In this document: one piece after another, positions 44,514 through 52,480 of the stretch
How the letters are laid out: the number at the start of each line of letters is the position of its first letter
Position numbering within the stretch: the stretch's first letter is position 1
Position numbers and translations under genes: made by a program
Notes under the pieces: generated by a model
The model's database searches: none
Seen by the model: the letters and a program-made list of their open reading frames with translations, nothing else
Told to the model about the DNA's origin: nothing
NCBI GenBank assembly: GCA_002315505.1
Contig: DCGX01000012.1
Coordinates: 1-64,000, forward strand
Direction: 5' to 3'
DNA length: 64,000 bases
DNA from: Ruminococcaceae bacterium UBA1767
GTDB taxonomy: Bacteria > Bacillota > Clostridia > Oscillospirales > Acutalibacteraceae

Positions 44514-47500
44514 ATGAAAAAAATAATATCTTTGCTACTTACGATAACAACTCTTGTCACATTACTGATTGTACCTGTATCAGGCATTGGTGACAAGTCT
44601 GTTACAGTTTCAACTGAAAAGGAATTTCTTGACGCACTTGAGGATTCTGAAAATGTTGAGGAAATTGTTTTAAGAGGCGGTACATACAGATTCAGCAATG
44701 AAATCAATATTGAAAACAGAAGTGAAAAGCTGAAAATAAAATCATACAGCGGTGAGGTTGCCGTTCTTACAAACTCCGTTGAGCTTGACGGCTGGACGGA
44801 ATGCACAATCAACGGTGTAAAGGCTTTTGTTACCGATGCAAAAGGTATGAAGCTCCCGACCTTGTTTTCGGCTGAAAATGATGTTCATATTGCAAGACTT
44901 CCCGAAACAGGCTTTTACTATCTGACAGAGGCTGACCCGACAGACCATAAGGGCAAGGATGACTATTGCAGATACAATGCTTTTTATGCGTCAGACCTCA
45001 AAGCAGAGCCTTCTAACGTCAAGGATGTTACAATAAATATTCTTCATTCCTGGGTTAATGATATTTTAAGCATGGTTTCTTACGATGCAGATACAAATCG
45101 TGTTCTTATGAATAAGTATACGGGTAGACCAATCGAAGCACAGGACAGATATTTCCTTGAAAACGTGATAGAATCTCTCGACAAATCGGGCGAGTGGTGC
45201 TTTGATACAACACAGGATAAAATTTACTACGTTCCGTATAGCGGTGAAACTGCGGATAATCTTGAAATGTATGTTTCCGACGATGCTGAGTTTATCAAGA
45301 TTACAAATTCAGCAGACATTACCTTTGAAAATGTAAAAATTGCAGATACGGGCTGGACATACAGCGATGAAAAATACATTAATACGGACATTCATCAGCG
45401 CACTATGGGTTATTCCGTATCCTCTTATCAGGGCGGAAATGATGTTTGCGGTGCGGTCACTGTAACATACTCGCAAAATATAAATTTTGTGAATTGTGAA
45501 TTTGAAAATATAGGTTGTACCGCTATTAAATATTATGACGGTGCAAAGCATTGCACAGCCGAAAACTGCTATTTTGAAAATATCGGTTCATCTGCATTTT
45601 ATATCGGCGGAAAATTTTACTTTGACAAAGATGCTGTAAATGACCCGAAAAATTATGCAGAGGATATTACGGTTAAAAACTGTGAGATTTACAAATACGG
45701 TCAGAGATTTTCAGGCTCGTGCGGAATTATTCTGACATACTGCGACACGGCAGACATTTCAAATAACGAAATTCACGACGGATATTATTCGGGAATTTCA
45801 GTCGGATTTACATGGCTTTTCTTTGATAATCCGACAGAAAATATTACGGTTAAGGACAATCTGATTTATGATATCGGTAACCACACACTTTCAGACCTCG
45901 GAGGAATATATCTTCTCGGAGTTCAGCAGGGTACTGTTGTTTCGGGAAATGTAATTCACGATGTTACAATGTATGATGGTTCATCCGGTTATGCAGGAAA
46001 CGGAATTTATCTCGATTCCGGTTGTCAGTATATGACGATTGAAAACAATCTCGTCTTTAACTGTGACACGTCGGGATTTAATACTACTTTGAGCAAAGAA
46101 AATGTTATCAGAAACAATATTTTTGCTCTTTGCGGTGAATCGACAGCCTGTCTCGGAACCGCCCAGTATGCTAAGGCATTTCTTAATCTAAATTCGGTAT
46201 TTAACAATAATATTTTCTTAACAGATAATCATGTAATGTCTGTTGAATATCTTCAGAATACCGAACATTTCAAAGGAAACGGTAATATTATCTGGGATAT
46301 GACTTACGGCAGCGATACGTACTATGCCGAAGGTCATCGTTCGGGCAAAACCTTAACAATGGAAACTGCAAAAAATAAGGGATATCTTGATTCGGTTGTA
46401 TTTATGAATCCGGAATTCACGGATGCGAAGGGCTTCGATTTTTCATTCAGTGAAGATTCTGAGATAAAATCCACAGGCTTCAAGCCGTTTGATTACACAA
46501 AAGCAGGTACAATAAAAAATACTACAATCGGAATAAATCACGAGGGTGGATTGACACAGTATAACGGCTCAGCTGAATCTGTGACATCAAGACCGTCTGA
46601 GCTTTCATTCTTCGTAAAAATCGGCAAGAAATTTACTGATTTATTTAACTTATTCAAATCTCTTCTTAAGGGAATTTTCGGAATAAAAAATGATGAAAAA
46701 TCGGTTGAAATGATTACTTCGGATTTTGAAAAGAGAAGCGGAAACGAATACACGGAAGAAATAGCAGAGCTGTATAACGAGGTCAAAAAACACAATCCGA
46801 CTTACTATGTTGACGAAAGCAGAAAACCGTTTGCAGACGATGACAGAATTCAGGCAATTTTCTTCGACGGAGAAAAATACAACGGCAACGATACGAAGAT
46901 TTTTGCGTATATAGGCTTCCCCGAAGGTGCTTCGGCAACGGAAAAGGTTCCTGCTGTTGTGCTTGTGCACGGCGGTGGAGTATATGCTCAGGCTGATTGG
47001 GTTAAATACTGGGTTGACCGTGGATATGCCGCAATAGCGATTGACGGAATGTGCCATCAGCACAAGGTCGGAGAATATATCCCTTCTCACGGAATTGAGG
47101 ATTGGGAGGATAATCCGAACGCTCACGCACCTTTCTCGGATTTCAAGGACCTTGACAATGATATTTCACAGCAGTGGTTTTATTTCTTTGTTTCAGATAT
47201 AATTCTTGCGAATAATCTTATAAGAAATGACGAAAGAGTTAATTCAAATCTCGTCGGTGTCGCAGGAATTTCATGGGGCGGTTACGCAACAAGTGTTGTA
47301 ATCGGATACGATCAGCGATTTGCTTTTGCAATTCCTATTTACGGAACAGGCTACACAGATAAATCGACCGCGGATTTAAGTTCGGTTTTCGGCTCGAAAG
47401 CCTGTGAAATCTGGGAACCGTCATTGACCTTTGAAAATGCAACAATGCCTGTTATGTTCCTCAACGGAAACAATGACCCGTTCTTCAGTGCAGACACTAC

Positions 47501-47924
47501 AAATGCATCTGCCGCAAATGTTGAAAAAGGAAATCTGACCCTGTATACCGGAATTAATCACGGATATTTCAGATTTGAAGAATCAATCAGATTTGCAAAT
47601 GAAATTACCGGTATCGGTAACGGAAACATTCATATTAATAAGGCAACAGAAAACAACGGAAAGGTTTATGTTGATTTCACAACACCGTCGGATGTATCAA
47701 ACGTAAAGCTGAAAATTGTATACAGAACCACTCCGCTTGAATATGACGGTTTAAAGCTGAAGGAAGAATGGATAGAAAAGAGTGGAACAATCATTGACGG
47801 CGAGGGCGTAGTAAGTGTACCGAAGAATGCGACAATGTATTACATAAAAGTTGAAGGCAAAACGGGAACAGTATTTGATAAGATTTCAGTTTGTGCAACA
47901 ACGGGAATTACTGTAAAAAACTGA
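44514..47924 (+). CDS. Secreted fusion: GH141-like beta-helix plus alpha/beta-hydrolase esterase
   Basis: Exported two-domain enzyme of 1136 aa. Signal peptide MKKIISLLLTITTLV; residues about 30-690 form a right-handed beta-helix with many Asn-ladder coils (VKNCEIYKYG, ISNNEIHDGYYSG, VSGNVIHDVTM), homologous by eye to the protein at 58423-60591 and resembling GH141 (known fucosidase/xylanase activities). Residues about 697-727 are an amphipathic hydrophobic stretch (FTDLFNLFKSLLKGIFG). From about 750 on, a hydrolase domain has VVLVHGGGVYAQ (oxyanion strand) and VAGISWGGYATS (Ser near 920), as in acetyl-xylan esterase/dienelactone hydrolase relatives. So it may cut the backbone and remove esters together. 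Start at ATG 44514 with GGGAGG 8 nt upstream, rather than the ATG at 44496, which overlaps that site. Confidence 0.85.
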   Translation: MKKIISLLLTITTLVTLLIVPVSGIGDKSVTVSTEKEFLDALEDSENVEEIVLRGGTYRFSNEINIENRSEKLKIKSYSGEVAVLTNSVELDGWTECTINGVKAFVTDAKGMKLPTLFSAENDVHIARLPETGFYYLTEADPTDHKGKDDYCRYNAFYASDLKAEPSNVKDVTINILHSWVNDILSMVSYDADTNRVLMNKYTGRPIEAQDRYFLENVIESLDKSGEWCFDTTQDKIYYVPYSGETADNLEMYVSDDAEFIKITNSADITFENVKIADTGWTYSDEKYINTDIHQRTMGYSVSSYQGGNDVCGAVTVTYSQNINFVNCEFENIGCTAIKYYDGAKHCTAENCYFENIGSSAFYIGGKFYFDKDAVNDPKNYAEDITVKNCEIYKYGQRFSGSCGIILTYCDTADISNNEIHDGYYSGISVGFTWLFFDNPTENITVKDNLIYDIGNHTLSDLGGIYLLGVQQGTVVSGNVIHDVTMYDGSSGYAGNGIYLDSGCQYMTIENNLVFNCDTSGFNTTLSKENVIRNNIFALCGESTACLGTAQYAKAFLNLNSVFNNNIFLTDNHVMSVEYLQNTEHFKGNGNIIWDMTYGSDTYYAEGHRSGKTLTMETAKNKGYLDSVVFMNPEFTDAKGFDFSFSEDSEIKSTGFKPFDYTKAGTIKNTTIGINHEGGLTQYNGSAESVTSRPSELSFFVKIGKKFTDLFNLFKSLLKGIFGIKNDEKSVEMITSDFEKRSGNEYTEEIAELYNEVKKHNPTYYVDESRKPFADDDRIQAIFFDGEKYNGNDTKIFAYIGFPEGASATEKVPAVVLVHGGGVYAQADWVKYWVDRGYAAIAIDGMCHQHKVGEYIPSHGIEDWEDNPNAHAPFSDFKDLDNDISQQWFYFFVSDIILANNLIRNDERVNSNLVGVAGISWGGYATSVVIGYDQRFAFAIPIYGTGYTDKSTADLSSVFGSKACEIWEPSLTFENATMPVMFLNGNNDPFFSADTTNASAANVEKGNLTLYTGINHGYFRFEESIRFANEITGIGNGNIHINKATENNGKVYVDFTTPSDVSNVKLKIVYRTTPLEYDGLKLKEEWIEKSGTIIDGEGVVSVPKNATMYYIKVEGKTGTVFDKISVCATTGITVKN

Positions 47925-47961
47925 CAATGTCTTAAAAAATCATATCAGTGTAAATACGAAT

Positions 47962-48010
47962 AAAAGCTGACAACCTTTGTGCTTTTGTGCGGAAGGTGTC
48001 AGCTTTTTTA
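47962..48010 (+). terminator. Terminator/attenuator between the fusion gene and the GH110 operon
   Basis: AAAGCTGACAACC ... GGTGTCAGCTTTTTT hairpin ending 16 nt before the next ATG; no promoter is visible between it and the GH110 gene. Confidence 0.8.
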
Positions 48011-48026
48011 CTGAGGAGAACGGCTT

Positions 48027-49688
48027 ATGAATGAATTAATGGAAATATTCAGCAAAGTAAAAAGCGGAGAAGAAATCACACTTAGCCGAAAAATATATTC
48101 GATTGCACCCGAGGACAGCTTTATTCGTTACGGTCTGCATTTCAGCAACACCGCCAAGTATGAAGAAAATCCGATGGGTGAAAGATTCTGCGGAATTTTC
48201 CTGGATAACAAAGAGAATATTGTTGTTGACGGAAACGGCTCAACGATATTAATTCACGGAATAATGACACCGTTTATTTTCAGAAATTGTAAAAATATTG
48301 TGATGAAAAATTTTATTATTGACCATCACAGACCGACAATGAACGAATTTACCATTCTCAGTAGTGAAAAAGGAAAAGCTACGATTAAAATTGCAGAAGA
48401 AATGCTTTATGAAATTCGGGATGATATGCTTTACTGGGTTTCGGAAAATGATTTTAGCGGCAGACCATATTGGAAAAATCAGTATAAGGGACCGAAGATT
48501 TTAACAAATCAGTTAAGACCCGGGAACACGATTGTTGATGATGTAATTGCCGCAGAAGGTGATTGGTGGCACGGCTTTCCCGATGTAAAAAAATTTACGG
48601 AAATTGAAAAGGGATTAATTGAAATTGAATTCAGAGATAACGAGGTTTATTTCGCACCTGAAACAGTTATTCAGACAAGAAATATTAAACGGGTGCAGAC
48701 AGGCGGTGCAATTGATAACTGCGAAAATGTAACGCTTGAAAATTTAAGAATTATGTCAATGAATTGCTTTGGAATTCTTGCACAAAACAGCAAAAATATT
48801 GAGTACAGAAATCTTGATTGCACTCCTAAGGCCGGCAGGACAGTTGTATCCGATGCGGACTTCTTCCATTTTTCAGGATGCAGCGGTAAAGTTGTTGTGA
48901 AAAATTGCAAGGCAAAGGGCGCTCACGATGATATAATAAATATTCATGGTACGCATTTGAAAATAATAGAAATAAACAGAAAAAATAACTCTGTAATTGT
49001 CAGATATTCTCACCCCGAATCGAGAGGATTTAATCCATATGTAAATGGTGATAATATTGAATTTGTTTGCGGTAATACATTGCAACCTTATTTTAAAACT
49101 AAAGTAGCTGACGTTGACCAGCTTAGCGATACTGATTTTAAAATATGTGTCGAAGCATTGCCGTGCATTGAGCCGAAAGAAAACGATGTGATTGAAAATA
49201 CAACACGCACCGCAGAGCTTGTTGTCGAGGAAAATGTTTTTGAACAAATTCCGTCAAGAGCAATTCTTTGCACAACCCGTAAGGATGTTACAATAAAAAA
49301 TAATATTTTCAGAAATATGGGCGGACCTGTTTTGTGCGTTGCGGATGATGCGAATTTCTGGTTTGAATCGGGCAGAGGCGGTAACATTTATTTTGAAAAC
49401 AATACAGTAATTAATTGCGGTGCAAGAGAGCTTGATAAGGGTTGCGATGTGATAAGATATGAGCCTGTGATTATGGATAAAAATTCAAGAATTCCCGTTC
49501 ACAAAAAGCTCGTGGTAAAGAATAATAATTTCACAAACACAAATGGCGATGAATACACAATTAATCTCAATTATCTTGAGTCGGCAGAAATCGAAAATAA
49601 CAATTCAAACGTAAAAATAAATGTTTTGAGTGATGGTATTGCGACAATAAAACAATGTGATATAATGATTAGGAACGAGGTGAATTGA
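48027..49688 (+). CDS. GH110 alpha-1,3-galactosidase-like enzyme, cytoplasmic
   Basis: Right-handed beta-helix glycosidase of 553 aa resembling GH110, the inverting alpha-1,3-galactosidases that remove galactose from blood-group B or linear alpha-Gal glycans. Typical blocks are NIVVDGNGSTILIHG near 70, RVQTGGAIDNCENVTLENL near 230, SDADFFHFSGCSG near 277 and KGAHDDIINIHGTHLKI near 298, where the Asp residues are the expected catalytic acids. There is no signal peptide, unlike the secreted GH110 enzymes I know of, so it should act on imported sugars. GAGGAG lies 9 nt before the ATG. First gene of a tight operon with an isomerase-like protein, a serine hydrolase and an MBL hydrolase. Confidence 0.83.
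   Translation: MNELMEIFSKVKSGEEITLSRKIYSIAPEDSFIRYGLHFSNTAKYEENPMGERFCGIFLDNKENIVVDGNGSTILIHGIMTPFIFRNCKNIVMKNFIIDHHRPTMNEFTILSSEKGKATIKIAEEMLYEIRDDMLYWVSENDFSGRPYWKNQYKGPKILTNQLRPGNTIVDDVIAAEGDWWHGFPDVKKFTEIEKGLIEIEFRDNEVYFAPETVIQTRNIKRVQTGGAIDNCENVTLENLRIMSMNCFGILAQNSKNIEYRNLDCTPKAGRTVVSDADFFHFSGCSGKVVVKNCKAKGAHDDIINIHGTHLKIIEINRKNNSVIVRYSHPESRGFNPYVNGDNIEFVCGNTLQPYFKTKVADVDQLSDTDFKICVEALPCIEPKENDVIENTTRTAELVVEENVFEQIPSRAILCTTRKDVTIKNNIFRNMGGPVLCVADDANFWFESGRGGNIYFENNTVINCGARELDKGCDVIRYEPVIMDKNSRIPVHKKLVVKNNNFTNTNGDEYTINLNYLESAEIENNNSNVKINVLSDGIATIKQCDIMIRNEVN
49639..49666 (+). promoter_or_regulatory. Possible internal promoter before the isomerase-like gene
   Basis: TTGCGA, 16 nt, TGA-TATAAT inside the end of the GH110 gene. 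Confidence 0.5.
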
Positions 49689-49689
49689 A

Positions 49690-50463
49690 ATGAAAATAGG
49701 AATATTTTTTGATAACGTAAAAGAGGCTTATTCAGATATTGATGACGAGTTGGTTTTGCTCGAAAAAGTAACGGAAATGGGATATGAATATATCGAGCTT
49801 GATTGCGATATTCTGATGGAAAAATCGCAGGAGTTTTTTGATAAAGCGAGAGAGCTTTCGATAGGCTTTTCCGTTTATGCTTTTGCCGATGAAAATTGTG
49901 TAATTCGCAACGGAGTTAAGGCAAAGGATTGTCTGCAGTTTTTAAATGAACACGATGTGAAAAATCTTATGATGGTTTGCAAGCCATCAGATGAAAATCA
50001 AAATGCAGAGGAAATAAATAAGAAAATAATCTGTTCGCTTAATCACCTTTGTGATTGTGCGACAAAATATGACGTTCAGATATTAGTTGAAGATTTCGAC
50101 AACAGTATTCCCTGCGGAAGCTGTGAGGATATGCTCTATTTCGGAAGCAATGTTCCGAAACTGAAATTCACATTTGATACAGGAAATTTTGCTTACTTTG
50201 GTGAGGATGAACTTGCCAGCTTTGAAAAGCTGAAAGACCGAATCGGTCACGTTCATTTAAAGGACAGAGTTTCATCAGAAAATCTTAAGGTCACTACAAC
50301 AGGTAAAGGCTCATTGCCGATTGAGCAAATAATAAAAAATCTTTTGAGTAATAGCTATGACGGAACAATGTCTGTTGAAATGTTCGGAGCAAGCAATGAG
50401 CCGGGCGAATTAATTGAATCACTTAATTTTGTTAAAGAAGTAATAAAATACACAGTGGACTAA
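49690..50463 (+). CDS. Sugar phosphate isomerase/epimerase-family TIM barrel
   Basis: Xylose-isomerase-like (AP endonuclease 2 fold) protein of 257 aa, presumably isomerising or dehydrating a sugar or sugar phosphate. Metal-binding positions fit the pattern in YIELDCDI, VQILVEDFDN (Glu), KFTFDTGNFAYFG (Asp ... Asn) and RIGHVHLKDR (His), with MSVEMFGAS (Glu) at the end of the last strand. It starts 1 nt after the GH110 stop with GAGGTGA at good distance. The exact sugar is unclear; context suggests the galactose or acetylated sugar released in this operon. Confidence 0.87.
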   Translation: MKIGIFFDNVKEAYSDIDDELVLLEKVTEMGYEYIELDCDILMEKSQEFFDKARELSIGFSVYAFADENCVIRNGVKAKDCLQFLNEHDVKNLMMVCKPSDENQNAEEINKKIICSLNHLCDCATKYDVQILVEDFDNSIPCGSCEDMLYFGSNVPKLKFTFDTGNFAYFGEDELASFEKLKDRIGHVHLKDRVSSENLKVTTTGKGSLPIEQIIKNLLSNSYDGTMSVEMFGASNEPGELIESLNFVKEVIKYTVD

Positions 50464-50497
50464 AAAAATAAGTACGAAAAATAACGGAAGTGTAACT

Positions 50498-51628
50498 ATG
50501 AATTTTGATAAGGTGACGGAATGCTTAGACTCGTTTGTTCGTGATAAGTTTGCACCCGGTGTGGATTGTATCGTAACAAAAAATCATAAGAGAATTTACA
50601 GATATTTTGCAGGCAAAAGAGATATAGAAAAAAACATTCCGATTGACGGAACTGAAAGATATCTGATTTTTTCAATGACAAAGATGATAACCTGTGCTTG
50701 CGCACTGAGATTGCTTGAAGAAGGAAAGTATCAGCTTGACGACCCGATTTCTGAATATCTGCCCGAATTTTCCGAAGTATATTACAATGCAGAAGACGGC
50801 ACACCCGTTTTGTCAAAAACCGAAATCACTGTACGTAATCTGTTTACAATGACGGCAGGCTTTAATTACAATATTCAAGAGCCGATTATATGGGATGAAG
50901 CTAAAAAAGACGGAAGCAACACACGTACAATTGTCGGTGCTTTTTCAAAGCTCATGCTCGACTTTGAACCCGGTACACGTTTTCAGTACAGCCTTTGTCA
51001 CGATGTTTTGGGCGCTTTGATTGAAATATGGTCGGGTAAAAAACTGCGTGATTATGTTGACGAATATATTTCAAAACCGCTTGGAATGAAGAACACTTTT
51101 TTCTGCAAATATTATAACGAAGATGTGGAAAATCTTGCACATATTTACAAGGTAAATCCGTATGAGGATTTTGATAACCGACCGATGTGGAATCCGTACG
51201 TTTTCTCCGATGATTATGATTGCGGAGGCGGTGGATTAATTTCCACTACAGAGGATTATTCGTTGTTCCTTGATGCAATGGCAAATGACGGAATTGCAGA
51301 AAACGGATACAGGGTATTAAACAAAGAAACGATTGACCTTATGAGAACAAATCAGTTGTCGGGAATCCTGCTCGATGATTTTGAAAAAATACAAAAGGGC
51401 TACGGCTACGGACTCGGTGTACGAACTCATATTGACCCGTCGAGAAGCAACTCGCTTAGTCCTGTCGGTGAATTCGGATGGGATGGTGCGGCAGGCGGAT
51501 ATTCTATGGTTGATACCGAAAATCATATAGCATTGACGTATTTTCAGCACGCATTGAGCTGGGACAGAGAAACGCATCGTAAGCTCCGAAATATCTTATA
51601 TGAATGTCTTGATAACGAAGGAGAATAA
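50498..51628 (+). CDS. Serine hydrolase, beta-lactamase class C/esterase-like
   Basis: Cytoplasmic-looking penicillin-binding-protein-like serine hydrolase (376 aa). The Ser-x2-Lys motif is FSMTKMI (Ser near 59, Lys near 62), the second motif appears as FQYSLCHD (Tyr-Ser-Leu instead of Tyr-Ser/Ala-Asn), and FGWDGAAGGYSMVD stands in the KTG-equivalent region, with His in YFQHAL. These changes are common in esterases of the family EstB/LACTB type, so an esterase acting on acylated sugars is more likely than a beta-lactamase. No signal peptide. It lies 34 nt after the isomerase-like gene and 3 nt before the MBL gene. Confidence 0.88.
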   Translation: MNFDKVTECLDSFVRDKFAPGVDCIVTKNHKRIYRYFAGKRDIEKNIPIDGTERYLIFSMTKMITCACALRLLEEGKYQLDDPISEYLPEFSEVYYNAEDGTPVLSKTEITVRNLFTMTAGFNYNIQEPIIWDEAKKDGSNTRTIVGAFSKLMLDFEPGTRFQYSLCHDVLGALIEIWSGKKLRDYVDEYISKPLGMKNTFFCKYYNEDVENLAHIYKVNPYEDFDNRPMWNPYVFSDDYDCGGGGLISTTEDYSLFLDAMANDGIAENGYRVLNKETIDLMRTNQLSGILLDDFEKIQKGYGYGLGVRTHIDPSRSNSLSPVGEFGWDGAAGGYSMVDTENHIALTYFQHALSWDRETHRKLRNILYECLDNEGE

Positions 51629-51631
51629 GCT

Positions 51632-52405
51632 ATGAAATTGTATACTATCGGAACCTGTGCAGGAACAGAGCCGTTTCCCGGATTCAGACACACTTCCCTT
51701 GCAGTAGAAACCGAATATGGTTTATATTTCATTGACGCAGGTGAAAGCGGAGCATATAATGCTCATCTTATGGGTCTTGATTTGCTGAAAACAAAAGCAA
51801 TTTTTATCACACATCCGCACATGGACCACGTCGGCGGACTCGGAAATCTTTTGTGGTACATCAGAAAGGTCGGATTAGTAAGAAAACAATCTTTGACGAA
51901 GGACGATAATATTGATATTCTGACTCCTTGCATCGAAACAGCAGAAGGATTTCTTACTGTGCTTACGAATACTGAAGGCGATTTTAAAATTGATTACACG
52001 CAAACAGTGAAAAAAGTGCGTGAGGGTCTGATTTTTGACAACGGTGATATTTCGGTTTACGCAACCCATACTGATCATATGCCGAAGAAAAATGACGAGT
52101 ATCAATCCTTTTCGTACAGACTTGTTCACGGTGATAAAACAATAGTTTTTTCGGGTGATATCCGACGTGAAAATATTGATGATGTTCTTCCCGATGAGTG
52201 CGATGCATTTCTGATTGAAACAGGACACCATCAGATTGAGGATGTTTGTCAGACAATCAAAGACACAGGCAAGAAGGTAAAAAAGCTGATTTTTGTTCAT
52301 CACGGCGGATACATTATGCGTGATGTTGAAGGCGCACAGAAACGTGCAGATGACAGCTTTGAAAACGCAGTAATTGCACGTGACGGAATGACATTTGAAT
52401 TTTAA
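51632..52405 (+). CDS. MBL-fold hydrolase, ribonuclease Z-like
   Basis: Metallo-beta-lactamase-fold protein of 257 aa. Metal motif ITHPHMDHVGG (His61, His63, Asp65, His66), then VYATHTDHMPK, VFSGDIR (Asp) and FVHHGGY (His) in the order of the RNase Z/AtsA group. It may hydrolyse a phosphodiester or ester; the group includes arylsulfatases (AtsA) and tRNA 3' nucleases, and this form is shorter than tRNase Z. GAAGGAG precedes the ATG. Last gene of the GH110 operon. Confidence 0.87.
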   Translation: MKLYTIGTCAGTEPFPGFRHTSLAVETEYGLYFIDAGESGAYNAHLMGLDLLKTKAIFITHPHMDHVGGLGNLLWYIRKVGLVRKQSLTKDDNIDILTPCIETAEGFLTVLTNTEGDFKIDYTQTVKKVREGLIFDNGDISVYATHTDHMPKKNDEYQSFSYRLVHGDKTIVFSGDIRRENIDDVLPDECDAFLIETGHHQIEDVCQTIKDTGKKVKKLIFVHHGGYIMRDVEGAQKRADDSFENAVIARDGMTFEF

Positions 52406-52441
52406 GGCGACTTAATTAATATACATAAATTTTGATAGAAA

Positions 52442-52479
52442 AATATCCCTCGGATTTTTGTTCCTGAGGGATATTATTT
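52442..52479. terminator. Bidirectional terminator
   Basis: AATATCCCTC ... GAGGGATATT stem between convergent operons. Confidence 0.85.
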
Positions 52480-52480
52480 G

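Noticed and set aside
46650..47126. Antisense open frame of about 158 codons within the fusion gene
   Set aside because: Shadow of the beta-helix/esterase coding sequence; composition follows the reverse of that gene.
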